A DNA stretch of 64,000 nucleotides from Urophycis tenuis (lineage: Eukaryota > Chordata > Actinopteri > Gadiformes > Phycidae). The position numbers and the translations under genes are program-made. The notes under the pieces are model-generated. The model saw only the letters and a list, made by a program, of their open reading frames with translations. It did not search any database and was not told the DNA's origin. Location of the stretch: NCBI GenBank assembly GCA_036785325.1, contig JAXIVH010000016.1, positions 4,069,243 through 4,133,242 on the forward strand, written 5' to 3'. Shown here one piece after another: positions 32,815-45,332 of this stretch (the first letter of the stretch is position 1; each line of letters begins with the position of its first letter).

Positions 32815-33152
32815 CTCCTCTTTCTGAAACGGGGCGGGGCTAATCAACTCTGAATGTCCGATTATCCAATTGAAGTTTAGAATGGTTGACGTCACCTACA
32901 AGTAACCAATGAGGTGGCTTTATTTGCGTCGACGGGGATGGTCTTAGCGTTGCCCCAACGCCATAAGAGTCCCTTTTCCCCACTGCCTTACACCAAGGGT
33001 AGGGGGTGTGCATAGGCGCTAACAAATACATGCTTAAGACTTCTTATTGAAATATTCTACTGACGCTTTATTATTTAGTTTCACTCCTGAGTGAACCTTC
33101 TACCGGTGCATTTCTTTTATCCACCAACTACAGCCCACTACTCCCGGCAAGG
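32815..33152 (+). promoter_or_regulatory. Cyclin G1 promoter and non-coding first exon
   Basis: Upstream of the coding exons lie a GC box (ggggcggggc near 32831), a CCAAT-type word (attatccaattg near 32860) and another (taaccaatgag near 32903). A plausible non-coding exon 1 ends at about 33151 with 'cccggcaag' followed by the donor gtaagcc. No TATA box is clear. The transcription start is not determined. Confidence 0.5.
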
Positions 33153-33522
33153 TAAGCCACTCTACATCCTCTCACGGTACACATTTGTAATCGCGTAGCG
33201 TTACGATTTTAAGAGTTACGCAACACATTTCCTATTTGTACACCGCTATCAGTGATTGGGAGTATTTTAGATGACAAAGTCTCGGATTTATTGATCACCA
33301 AACAGCTGATTATGGTGTCAGACATACATTGTGGCGAGCGAGCGATACTAGTCAGCAGTATCTCTCCAAAAAGGCTTCTTGTAGCGCTACAACATCCCTG
33401 GTTTACGTTTCAGCAAGAGCAAGTTATCGAGGTTCAATTCTAGAATTATGATGTTAAGCTGTTTGTTTGGTTCGGGGGATAAGGTGATATTTGTGGTGGG
33501 CTTTGTGTTCTCTATGGCAGCA

Positions 33523-33542
33523 GGACATGCCCCGACATGACT
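33523..33542 (+). promoter_or_regulatory. Candidate p53 response element in cyclin G1 intron 1
   Basis: GGACATGCCC CGACATGACT is two abutting p53 decamers. The first fits RRRCWWGYYY perfectly. The second keeps the CATG core with two mismatches. It lies about 370 bases past the non-coding exon. Cyclin G1 is a well-known direct p53 target in mammals, which makes the site plausible here. Confidence 0.55.
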
Positions 33543-34159
33543 AAGCCTGTTGCGGCGTCAGGAGGCCCTGCGCCGTGACGCACAAGGCCTGACGCGACCA
33601 GCAGGATACCAACAAAATCTAAATAAACTAGTCCCGATCTCTAAAAGTTGACTTTTTTTGTTTTTTTATTTAAAATGAGAGATTGCGCACCGTCGATTCT
33701 TGGGTTGCATGTTAATTCTGGACTTGAGTAAACCCCCGTACTTGGGTGGTCGCCACCCCTTTCTGGGCCAGTTGAGTCCAGTTCTGATGACAACTGGCCG
33801 GCGGAGTCATGGGATGGGTTACATATTTTGTCCCATCAGCGAAGAGTCCGTTACATGATATTCACTTGACTTTTCACTCACGCTGTGCCTTTCCGATATA
33901 TATTCGTTTTTAATGTATGTAAATAGTTGTATTTTAAATTTCGCTGTTGTCATGATACAAATACGTCATGGAAATGGGAGTGTCGATATGACTGTTCCTC
34001 TTGCTGGATCGAAAGGTGTTGGCTCTGTAATCACAACAGCTATCCTTGAACAAGAATGTATGTCCTCTTAAATGTGTCCTTAGCGGGCCCCGCAAGGTCT
34101 ACAAACTTGAATTGTAAGTTAGGTTTTTTTTTTTTAAATGTCGGTGTCTCTTTTCACAG

Positions 34160-36525
34160 ATGATTGACACAGTAACAGGATCTGGGCCGGTGCCCTTTGC
34201 AGTCCAGCTGAAGGCTCTCCTGGACAAGGAGGCTCGCTACCAGCCCAAGCTGAGCGGCTTGAGGCTCATGGAGGGTGCCAACGACAACGGCCTGAGGATG
34301 ACCGCCAGACTCAGGGAGTTTGAAGTGAAGGACCTCCTCTCCCTGACCAGGTTCTTTGGGTTCTGCTCGGAGACCTTCTCCCTGGCCGTCAGCTTGTTGG
34401 ATCGGTTCCTATCTGTCATGAAGGTAACGGACCCACTGCCCCCACCCCCCACAATGTTTGTTTTGTCTCCCAATGACGCTGTACTTTGAAGTTGTGCGTT
34501 CTAAAGACGCCCTTGTCTCGCCGCAGATCCAGCCCAAGCACCTGTCCTGCGTGGGCCTCTGCTGCTTCCACATCGCCGTCAAGTCGTCGGAGGAGGAGCG
34601 CAACGTGCCGCTGCCCGGCGACCTCATCCGCATCACGCAGAACCGCTTCACCGTGTCCGACATGATGAGGATGCAGCAGATCGTCATGGAGAAGCTGTAC
34701 TGGAAGGTGAAGGCCCCCACGGCGCTGCACTTCCTCCGCCTCTTCCACGGCCACGTCCAGGCACAGCTCCCCGCCGACGGGTAAGGGACCGGGTTCACAT
34801 TTAGCAGACGCTTTTATCCAAAGCGACTCGCAACGAGTACATCTGTCAGAAGAAGGTGAAGTGCACTCAATGTGCACTCAATGCAGTGAGAAAGTCATCA
34901 GAACAAGTTTCAAGCATTTCAATTGCTAGGTGAACCATTACTAGTATACAACATCTCTGGCAAAGTGCCAAGTTACAAAGAGCAATTTAAAAAGTGCCCA
35001 GACGTACAACATGCAAGAGCATGAGGGTGGGTCTATTTTTAATTTGTTTTGGTGGTGGGGGAGGGGGTGGTCGGTAGAGGATGGGTGGTATGCAGGGTTC
35101 AGGTGAACTCTACACAAGTGCGCCGTTTCTTCACTGGTTACTGTGATACTCTTATCCTTTTTATCTTTAGTTTCACTTATTGTATTATCTTTATTATGGA
35201 TTGGTTGGTGTGATTGTTTTACCAACCGCCTCAGAAGTGCACAGGGATTGTAGTACTGGAAATGTGCAATGACGATGAAATGAATTTGATATCATGTTCA
35301 CGTGGAGCATAATCAACAGAATGACTCTGCATGGCACACTGGGAGAACTTGACATTATTGCACTGTTCATGTGTTCCTGCTATCTGAGTGCTATGTTGTG
35401 TGACAAACTGATTGTTCTTCAACAGCAGGAATATCCTCAGCCTGGACAGACTGGAGGCCCAGCTCAAAGCGTGTCATTGCTCCTTTGTCTTCTCTAAAAT
35501 AAAGGTAATTTACTTGTTTATTTTCTTAAAGTGTTTTTTTTTAATTATAGCTAGATGGATATTTTTATTGAAGACACCACATTGTTTTTGAGATCTAGCG
35601 AGAGATGGTTTTGAATATTGCAGCATACTTTAGTGCTAGAAACGTGATATCTTGTAATGCACATGGTCCAATATGGTTTATCACGCCTGGTAGTAAAATA
35701 GGCCTCAACGTGCCTCTGCAGTGAATACTTGCGAGACATTTTGGTTCCTCACTCAATATGCAAATGCACAGCTAACACCATCTGGCATCTTGACTCTAAT
35801 CAATGTGAGGCTCCAGGAAATGTTTGAAGTAAATATCTGTAGGGGTCATTTTCGGGTTGGCTCAAAATTGAACAAATGCATGCTCCATATATTCCATTGT
35901 TTTAAAATCCCTTATGTGCATTTATTTCTTTGCAGCCTTCTCTGCTGGCTTTGGCTTTGCTATGTCTTGAAGCTCAAGAACAACATGATGATCAGCATGC
36001 TGAGAACATGGCAGACGCTCTGCAGAGTCTTCAGCAACAACTGAATGTGAGTCGGCGGTATCACTTTACCCGTTACGTAATGGGTTGTTGCCCGGCGCTA
36101 TTTACACGCTCGGGGTGGGTCTCTTTGCTCTGTCGGAGCCCAGAACCATTGTAATACTGATTACTCCAACAAGGGCTTCATTCATTGTTGATCACAAATG
36201 AGGCAGAAAAAAAAAACAACCAAAGCGAGGCGTCTGTCTTGACTGTGATCGATATGTGAAACATGAATGCGGCCAATAGTGTTGGGAACTTGGTGACTTA
36301 AAATGTGTTTTTTTGCTCCTTTTTTTTCTGCAGATCAGAGAAGGTGACCTGGTCTGTGTGAGGGAGCTGGTGGGGAAATGCCTGGTGGAATACGCCACCA
36401 CCAAGTGCTCCAAGCCCAACAGCCAGAGGCTCCGTTGGATCATCTCGGGGCGAACGCAGCGGCAGCTGAAGCCCAGCTACTACAAGATCGCCCATCTTCC
36501 AACCATCCCGGAGACGGTGTGCTGA
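34160..36525 (+). CDS. ccng1: Cyclin G1
   Basis: Five coding exons join in frame to 299 residues (human CCNG1 has 295): 34160-34423, 34527-34780, 35426-35504, 35936-36046 and 36334-36525. The ATG follows the acceptor ttttcacag directly. The cyclin box spans exons 2-3 (numbering the non-coding exon as 1), with RYQPKLSGLRLME, REFEVKDLLSLTRFFGF, LAVSLLDRFLSVMK and QNRFTVSDMMRMQQIVMEKL. The tail KCSKPNSQRLRWIISGRT...YYKIAHLPTIPE is characteristic of cyclin G1 rather than G2 or I. The family acts in the p53-MDM2 circuit through PP2A B' subunits and is an atypical cyclin. NUDCD2 lies tail to tail downstream, as in human 5q34. AATAAA at 36843-36848 is the probable polyadenylation signal. Confidence 0.95.
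34797..34960. repeat. Dispersed teleost repeat in cyclin G1 intron 3
   Basis: Starts only 17 bases after the exon 3 donor with 'catttagcagacgcttttat' and 'ccaaagcgactcgcaacgag'. Same family as 27675-27850 and 42483-42900. Confidence 0.7.
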
Positions 36526-36859
36526 GCCCCCCCGGGGACCCTGTGGTGGGCGACCGCCGGTCACCTGGTCGCACGCCCTCCCATTTCCCTTACAGATGGT
36601 CATTATTGATGATGCCCTTCTTTAAGGGAAATGCTCCCGGCTTGGTGAAGCCACGCGTGTTGCAGCCTTCTCCAGTGACGGGGATGCAATGCGTGGCCAT
36701 GTGAAACTCATCTTTTGCCATTTTAGTGAGGTTTTTGTTTTTCTGATTTTTGAAATGCTTACCCAAGTGTACAGTATGATTATTGTTTGGATCTGTGCTG
36801 AGGTACTTTGTTATTCTCCAGAACAGGTTGCTGGTTTTAAGCAATAAAGTATAGAACCA

Positions 36860-37504
36860 CCTAGGTCCTCAGTCCACTATGTGGAAGAGGAGGGAGAAGG
36901 GTTTTGTGAAACGCAAAATACGGAACCAAGAAATCAGGCCCAAAACCCTTAACTCTCACCCTAGGTCGCTCGGCTGTCTTAATGCACACTCCTACCCAAG
37001 GTGACTGAAACTTTTCATTTTGTTTTGAAACGAGGTTGATGGTTCGTCCAGGTGACCCTCGGGATGATCCTGGCATGCTTGGCCAGCTAATCCAATGGCC
37101 TTGCTCATTGAGATGAGACGTCCTTTATATCAGTGGTTACAGATGTCATTAATTTGGAACAAAATTAAGGTTTTTGGACGTGATTTGAATTGATTTTAAT
37201 TTGTATAAGGAAATGGAAAAAATTGGATTTGAGAATTTGATTAACATATTTGAGAAAGTTCATCTGATTAACCCATGTACATGGACCTTTCAATAAACTT
37301 ATTGAAAAGCATTTGCTTGTGCAGTTTACTTCAGTGACATGAACCTCCAATGTATTCACAATTCCTGAACTTGCTACAGCAGGTGTTACTACTCATTTAA
37401 ATGGCTGTGAGTTGAACAATGTAAATATGCCGCTATATACAGTAGATGTCTGGGAACAGGTGAATGAACTTGTCTGACAGCTTCTGTTGACGATCAGATG
37501 ATAC
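36860..37504. other. Intergenic region between convergent ccng1 and nudcd2
   Basis: No coding region supported. The complement of AATAAA at 37505-37510 is the likely nudcd2 polyadenylation signal. The two 3' ends are about 650 bases apart. Confidence 0.5.
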
Positions 37505-37632
37505 TTTATTGATTCCAGATGGGGTCAACTTGCCCTGATTTTCATTGAAGAAAGCCAAGAAGATCTTTGCCATGTCTGCTGCAAGATGCAAACCAACACC
37601 CCCGGTATCATGTCTTTGACCACACCCCATGG

Positions 37633-39190
37633 TTACTTCTGCAAGCTGGAGAAGTCTGGGCCACCGCCAGCGAAGTTTCCAGATATCTCTGCGCCGCTGA
37701 AGTCAAATCCAGGGTTCTGTTGCAACAGGAGTGAAATGAGATGCAGCCTTGCCAAACATTTTATAACTTGGCAGATGGTTCAATCCAAAGGCACTTACAA
37801 GTGAGGCTGAGAACAAAGCATTCAATCAAACATTTGAGTAACTGCAAGTGCTCCTTGAGCACCATTTTGAAATATAACAAACTATAAAATATAACTTGAG
37901 TGCAGACTAACTACAAATCGAGACAAAGTATTTTTACTATTTTAGCATACATATTACTGTATCACAAATCAACTTCCAGTGCTAAAACAGCACACATTTT
38001 GTCCTTTGCTATACATGTATGCAATGTTCAGCTACATCTGAAGGCTCGGTGTACTGCAACACCTGTGCTAAGACTTGGTACATTGGCGTTTGTCCGTCAC
38101 ACTGACCTCTCTGTGAAACCTCTCCAGCGTTAGCTTCCTCTGCATTTGATCCTGGACCCAGGCGTCCGCAAGGTACTCTCCCTCTAACAGAGACAGCCAA
38201 CAATTCCCCGCAGCCCTGTTGGTTTTCATCAGCACGATGCGAATCAGGACCTTATCCTCTGTGGGAAGCAATGGGCAGGCGATGAGCAGAAGGCCTGTGG
38301 CTCATTGTGGTTTTTAATTGAGTGAGTTCAAATTGAAACGGATGACCGGAACTTCACATACCCAACGTCCATGTTGACTCATCAGAAACGGTACCATCAT
38401 AAAACCTCCCCTTAAGGACGATGGGGAGAACAAAGTGTCTGCAATTATTTTCAATACAATATACAATTACACTTTTTTTTGTGTTAGTGTGACGTGACAG
38501 AAGTGTCACATTGCCAGTCTTGGCCATAACGGAACATGCGTATGAAGCAGAATTTCATGTGTGGCTTTGTGTTTATTTCAGATTATGATAGTCATTAAGC
38601 CAGCATGTTTTTATGTTTTGTATCTGGAATTTCTGTCATTCTCCTCTACTTCATCTTGGATTGTCTGGTCAACTGCTCGGCCTACTAAAATAAGTCATTG
38701 ATAAGAAATTAAGTCATGACCAATGCCATGATTTCAGGGACACAATGTAGGTTTGGGTGCAGTGCTCACTACCATAAATGTTGTGGGTATTATAGCATAC
38801 TTAAGTGAAGATTTAACTTTCACAACTCATCATTTGGAATAAGAGAAACTTTGTCCAGCGTATGCGTTTTGATCTCTGACAATACTTAACTACTGCATGT
38901 GGACCTCTGCTTTGACACATTGCCTGAAAAACTGAACATTAACTATATGGATACAATCCGCAGAAGGACAAATTGACGTATGCATCTTTGAGAAACCGTA
39001 CCTTGATGACCTCTTTTCCTTTTACATGCAGTTCAATTTGTCTTGAGCCCAAAGTGCATTTCACATCTTTCCCAGATGTTCCTGGAGGGACGTTCACTTC
39101 AATGAACACCTCGTCCATAGTCTGGTACCACGACCCCCAGGGAGTTCGGCATGGGACGACGCCGCTTCTCTCCTCGAAATGGACCGACAT
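37633..39190 (-). CDS. nudcd2: NudC domain-containing protein 2
   Basis: Four minus-strand coding exons give 157 residues, the same length as human NUDCD2: 39190-39002, 38410-38362, 38258-38107 and 37716-37633. The product starts MSVHFEERSGVVPC, then TPWGSWYQTMDEVFIEV opens the p23/CS-like fold of the NudC family. The small 49-base exon encodes GRFYDGTVSDESTWTL, and the next NCWLSLLEGEYLADAWVQDQ with MQRKLTLERF. The end NPGFDFSGAEISGN closes at the TAA complementary to 37633-37635. The start is set at the Met that aligns with the family; an upstream in-frame ATG at 39226 would add 12 residues. NudC proteins are HSP90 co-chaperones, and NUDCD2 stabilises the dynein regulator LIS1. All junctions are GT-AG and in phase. 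Confidence 0.95.
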
Positions 39191-39878
39191 GCTGACGGTC
39201 TGCCTGCGATACTTTCTGCCAGACACCCAAGGAGTAGAAAGCTATAGTACTTCACTGAAATGTCATAAGATATGGCATTTATTAACTTAATTTCTGCATT
39301 GGTCACATAAAGACAGGGTGAAATGGCATACCTATAGGGAAACTGTCATTGTGTAGACCTACGGGACGATTTAATTGAGTAAACAAGCCTTCTCATCGTA
39401 GATTTGGGTTTGGCGTTGGTTCGGACTTATTTACATTCTTCTTCTTCCTCCAGATTGCGCTTCCTGCCGACGCACTGCGCGGTGTGCTCCTATAGCGCCC
39501 CCTGCTGAGTGATACCGGGAATGATCGAGATACATCTTGACTCCGTGGGCATCATTTGTTTCGCCATAATCTTCGCTAAAAGACTGAAGATGGTTAACAA
39601 TTGTTCTGACATTATCTTATTAAAATAGCATTTGTGTTTTGTGGTTGTTGTTGTTGGTGAATGTAGTTTTCAGTGTGAAGCGTCCCTGACTGTCTAAAAA
39701 CGGAGTGGATTGACTAATCCTTTAATTAGATTAGGCCTACCACACCGTTCTCTCTGTCTCTTTGAAGTGTCTCGTCTGCAGACCCCAGAATAGTCTGCTC
39801 TCTGGGGTTTCCACTTTCCTCATGTTGTGTTTGCATCTGAAAAGGAGAGGTTACCAAAGTCAACCAACAAGTTGCAGA
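39191..39878. promoter_or_regulatory. Shared 5' intergenic region of nudcd2 and the GABA-A alpha gene
   Basis: The two genes start divergently about 690 bases apart, so both promoters lie here. An NRF1-like word (cgcactgcgcgg) occurs near 39472 and would fit the housekeeping nudcd2 side. No TATA box is evident. Confidence 0.45.
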
Positions 39879-41019
39879 ATGACTCCGTTCATTTTGGTTA
39901 CTTTTATTTGGTGGGCAAAGTAAGTCCGTTTTTTTTTTTTTTTCTCATCTTAAGCATACTTCGCCCAAGACTGATGCCTACCTATCGATCAAAATTCTAA
40001 CACGTTTTTCTCATATTAGTGCAGGTATTGTTTACGGGAACGAAAGAGTCTATTCGGACAACATCACTCGCATCCTGGACAGTCTGCTGGACGGCTACGA
40101 CAACAGACTTCGCCCCGGATCTGGTGGTAAACGCACACGTTTGTCTCATCATTTGATTGTGTTTATGACGATAAACGATCTCAGCAGATACGCTGCCTCA
40201 GCGTTGACGGAGGTAAGGTTGAAGAAAGAAAATGTCGTGTAGGCCTACTTTGTGACTTGCTGTGTGTGACCCCTTTCTAAACTCTCTTGACAGGAGGTAT
40301 AACGGAAGTGAAAACGGACTTTTTCGTCACCAGTTTTGGACCGGTATCAGATGTTGAAATGGTGAAGTATCATTCTGCTGCCACCTGCACACATCATGTT
40401 GGCCTACTGACAGTGGGAAGTGATAAGCTTCAGGGCTTACTGCCTAATGACTTTTAATCTGTTTGACCATCCTCATAACGGAATTATTGCCGGCCAGTAA
40501 ATCAATATCACATCACGAAGCAGAGTGGCTGAATGATTTTATTAAAGACTGGCCGTCATAAATGGCTTCAATCAATTCCACAACAGTTTACACATTTTAT
40601 TGTTATTGGTTGGCAGTTGAACTACAACATTCCTTTATAAGGGTTTATGGTTTCAGAATGAATCTAGACATGGAACAAACACGTACACAAGATAAAAAGT
40701 GCTCAATTTAATCCCAGAGGATAAATTAGCCAAGTTAAAATGAATAACTAATGCCACCACTGTCTCCTGACAGGAATTCACCATGGACATTTTCTTTCGG
40801 CAAATGTGGGTGGATGAGCGGCTGAAGTTCGAAGGCCCCATCGAAATCCTGCGTCTTAACAACCGCATGGTGGACAAGATCTGGACTCCAGACACTTTCT
40901 TCCGCAACTCCAAGAAATCCCTCGCCCACAACATGACCACACCCAACAAACTGTTCCGCATCATGCAGAACGGAACTGTGCTCTACACCATGAAGTGAGC
41001 CGCGTGTGTGTGTGTGTGC

Positions 41020-41076
<57 letters not shown>

Positions 41077-42171
41077 CGTGTGTGTGTGTGTTCGCGTGTG
41101 TGTGTGTGTGTGTGTGTGTGTAATGCCCCCAAACAGTAAAATATATAATAACTAAAACATTTCCCATCTCGGATTCGGTACATCTTAATAGTGTGTTTGT
41201 GTGTGTGTGTGTGTGTGTCCCGGGGGGGGATCAATATTTATATGTGTCTACAGAGAGGCCATTTCAGGTAATAGGATGAGATATAAACAATATTAGTGGC
41301 ATTCCAGCTTGATTCAATGGCCATTACTCCATTACTCTATTATGTATTATTCAGTCCTCATTTGAAATGTCTCAGGTTGACCATCAGTGGCGATTGTCCG
41401 ATGCAGCTGATGGACTTTCCGATGGACGGCCACACCTGTCCTCTCCGGTTCGGGAGCTGTGAGTATTCTAGTGATTCTTCAGAGGTTGCCTGGTGGAGGT
41501 ACGAACGCACAACTCGACACCCACCACCCATGACATGAGTGTCGAGTGGGTCCTCGTCTAGAGGATGGATACCCGACCCGAGCCCGAAGGGACCCGATGG
41601 GCTCGGGTCGGGCTCGGACAACTATTTAGAAATGATGCTCGGGTTCGGGTCGGGCTCGGTCACTTCTGTGCGATTTGACATTTTTGATTTACCCGCGCGT
41701 TAAACCGCGCATGTTGCGCTCCTCTGTTTGTTGACATTTTCAAATGCCTTGCAGTTGCTTCATAAAGGCGGGCTTTCATAAACACAGACATAAATGTGTC
41801 ATTAGTAGGAAAAAAATAGACTTTAACTGTGTCGGGTTCGGACATAAAAAGCTTGACGCCTGTTGGGCTCGGGTCGGGTTCGCTTACTGTTCTGTCGGAC
41901 GCGGGCCGGGGGCTCGGACAGAACATTCCGGCCTGATCCGCACTCTAGTGTCCTCACACTTGCCCCCCCCCCCCCCCCAGACGCCTACACCAACCGAGAA
42001 ATCGTGTTCACCTGGAGGAAAGGGCCCATCGCATCCGTGGACTGTCCAAAGGAGTCCATCAGCCTGCTGCAGTACGACTTGGTAGGCCAGTCGCTGTCCA
42101 CCGATGTCTTCCGGTCAAACACGGGTGAGTCTCGCTGCGGCCGCCGTTGACGTTCCCATCAGGTGCGGTGG

Positions 42172-42241
<70 letters not shown>

Positions 42242-45200
42242 CAGTAAGAGTAACAACACACACACACACACACACACTTCAGTAAGAGTAACAACACACA
42301 CACACACACACTTCAGTAAGAGTAACAACACACACACACATACACACACACACACACACTTCAGTAAGAGTAACAACACACACACACTTCAGTAAGAGTA
42401 ACAACACACACACGCACACACACACACTTCAGTAAGAGTAAGAGAGAGTGCGGGAAGGCCGTAGTTTGAATGATGGAGACTTTATTACATTTACATTTAC
42501 ATTAAGGGCATTTAGCAGACGCTTTTATCCAAAGCGACTTACAAAGAGTACATTTGTCATAAGAAGATGAAACATTTCATTGCTGCTAATACAGTACGAA
42601 AGGGTAGGTTTTTTTTTTTTTTAGACGTAGAGGATGGATGTGAGGTGAACACTGAACAAGTGAGTCTTGAGTCTCTTCCGGAAGAAGGGGAGTGACTCTG
42701 CAGTCCTGACATTGGCAGGGAGCTCGTTCCACCACTGCGGTGCCACAACGGAGAAGATTTGAGATTTCGCCATCCAACCTTTTCTTCCTTTTAGTGATGG
42801 AGGTACCAGTCGAGCAGCTGAGGTAGTTGAACGGAGTGGTCGAGCAGGGGCGTGGGGTTTCAGTCACACACGTCACTCTTTCACTAATCACTCGCAGCGA
42901 AGTAACACAAAGTCTGAGTCAGTGTGCGAAGAGACTGCCGCACCCTTCACACTAACTGCTTTTTTTGTCCCTGTCTACGCGCATTACATCATCATCTTAA
43001 ACATTCCATACCTTACGTCAATCGCTCATCCTCACCTCACCTCTTGGCACACATCTTCCTGTTGTGTTCCGTTTGACGTGTATGTTTAGACATCCAGGTG
43101 ACTGCCTCTAGATTTATCTCTTCCTTCATACAAACACTTTGAATGCGTTGTCTCTCGGAATGCACGCCCTCTTCACCCTGAGACACGTTGGAAGCACGGG
43201 GCGTGTTAGCGTGAACACGTATGTACTGATGCGTCTGTGAAAGTATGCGGGTACGTACGTACATACACGCCTCTTCCTTTTTCCACACTTATTCCACACT
43301 GCACGCGGTCAACACAAGGATTATACAATGATTATGCTTCAACTTGGTTGCTATCTCTAAGAATAAGAATTACTCATTTGGTCTTCTGCATTTAACCCAA
43401 TTGTGAATTAGTGACACACTCAGAACACAGTGATGGTGAAGCACACAGTGAGGTGAAGCACACACTTAAACCCGATGCAGTGAGCTGCCTGCAACAGCGG
43501 CGCTCGGGGAGCAGTGAGGGGTTAGGTGCCTTGCTCAAGGGCACTTCAGCCGTTCGCACTGGTCGGGGTTCGAACCGGCCACCCTTCGGTTACAAATCCG
43601 AAGCCCTAACCAATAGGCCGCGGCTGCTATCTCCCATACACATGGACACGTTCTTTTGTTCCTCGTTCTAAAAACCAAGGAAGTGCAAGTCGTACTCAAA
43701 GTCCCATACCGTTAAGAAACTAATTCAGGAGGTCGTGAATGAAACAAACGTCAGAGTGGTTCCCAGTGTGCGTGGCTCCTAAGTAATGCGCGGCCCACCG
43801 TCACAGCCACCCGGACCCTGGGGGCTGGTCTCGTTGAGCGACCGCCTGAGCTGGTACCGGGGGCTGGAGCCTGTGTGGTCAGAGACCCTTTTCAGGAGAC
43901 ATGTGGGGGTCCCCGTGAGAGTCAGAGAGTGTAATGAGGAGGCAGGGGGGGAAAAAAGACAATGTGATTTGGCATTGTTGGGGGGAGGGGGGGGGGTGTT
44001 GCAGTTTTTGTTTTTGCAGGACAGAAACAACGGTTGTGGGCCGATCTATAGAAAATGGAGGCTGAGAGAGGCTCCTAAAGCAGAGACAGAGAGACATAGG
44101 ACAGAGAGTGAGAGAGAGAGAGAGAGCCCGTGTGAACGTACATGCGTCTGGCTGTGGTGACGCCGGTCTACGTGCGTGCGTTTCGACACGGCTACACAGG
44201 GTGACATTGCACACCCTCTCTCTCCCCTCTGCGTCTTCCTGTCCCATCCCTCCTCCTGTTCCTCCTCCTCCTCCTCCTCCTCCTCCTGCTCATCATTCCA
44301 TCCCACCATTTCACAGGGTCTTTTACGCAGCCTCCCCCCCCCCCCCCCCCCCACACACACTCCCCCCTTCTCCCCCGTCTCCCCTCATCCCTCTTTTGTT
44401 TCGGATGTACTGCCTCATGTCAGTGGGCTATTCCAGTCCTAATGGCAGTGGGCAACTGTAGATTTGCCAGCAGCCGTTGCATTTCAAGGGCAGTCAAGGG
44501 CATGTGTTGTGTGATGCGTCTCTCCCCTCTCTCTTCCTCATGCTCTGTCTCTCTCTCTCTCTCTCCCCCCCTCTCTCTCTCTCTCTCTCTCTCCCCCCCC
44601 CTCTCTCTCTCTCTCTCTCGCCTGTGTCTATCTCTCCGGGTGAGCCACGCTGTTTGTCTTTCAGGTCACTACTCGGTGCAGGTCGTTTACTTCCACCTCC
44701 AGAGGAAGCTGGGCTACTACCTGATCCAGACCTACATCCCCCTCATCATGGTGGTGGTGCTGTCACAAGTGTCCTTCTGGATCAACAAGGAGTCGGTCCC
44801 CGCACGCACCGTCGCTGGTACCCCCCCCCCCCCCCCCCCCCCCCCAGTCAGACCCCTCCTCTCTGTCTCCCCCCCCATCAGACCCCTCCTCTCTGTCCTC
44901 TGTCCCCCCCCCCCCCCCCAGTCAGACCCCTCCTCTCTGTCTCCCCCCCAGTCAGACCCCTCCTCTCTGTCTCCCCCCCCATCAGACCCCTCCTCTCTGT
45001 CTCCCCCCCCCAGTCAGACCCCTCCTCTCTGTCCCCCCCCCCATCAGACCCCTCCTCTCTGTCCCCCCCCCCCCCCCCCCATCAGACCCCTCCTCTCTGT
45101 CACCCCCCCCCCCCCCCCCAGTCAGACCCCTCCTCTCTGTCTCCCCCCCATCAGACCCCTCCTCTCTGTCCCCCCCCCCATCAGACCCCTCCTCTCTGTC

Positions 45201-45301
45201 CCCCCCCCCCCCAGTCAGACCCCTCCTCTCTGTCGTCAGCCGGTCTTTCGTACCTCACCAGCCCCCGTTTGGCTCCAGCATGCAAAGTGATGCAAATGAT
45301 G

Positions 45302-45332
<31 letters not shown>

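Noticed and set aside
42174..42430. CRISPR-like look of the 18-mer repeats with variable spacers
   Set aside because: The spacers are only CA dinucleotides, the locus is an intron of a vertebrate gene, and no cas genes exist.
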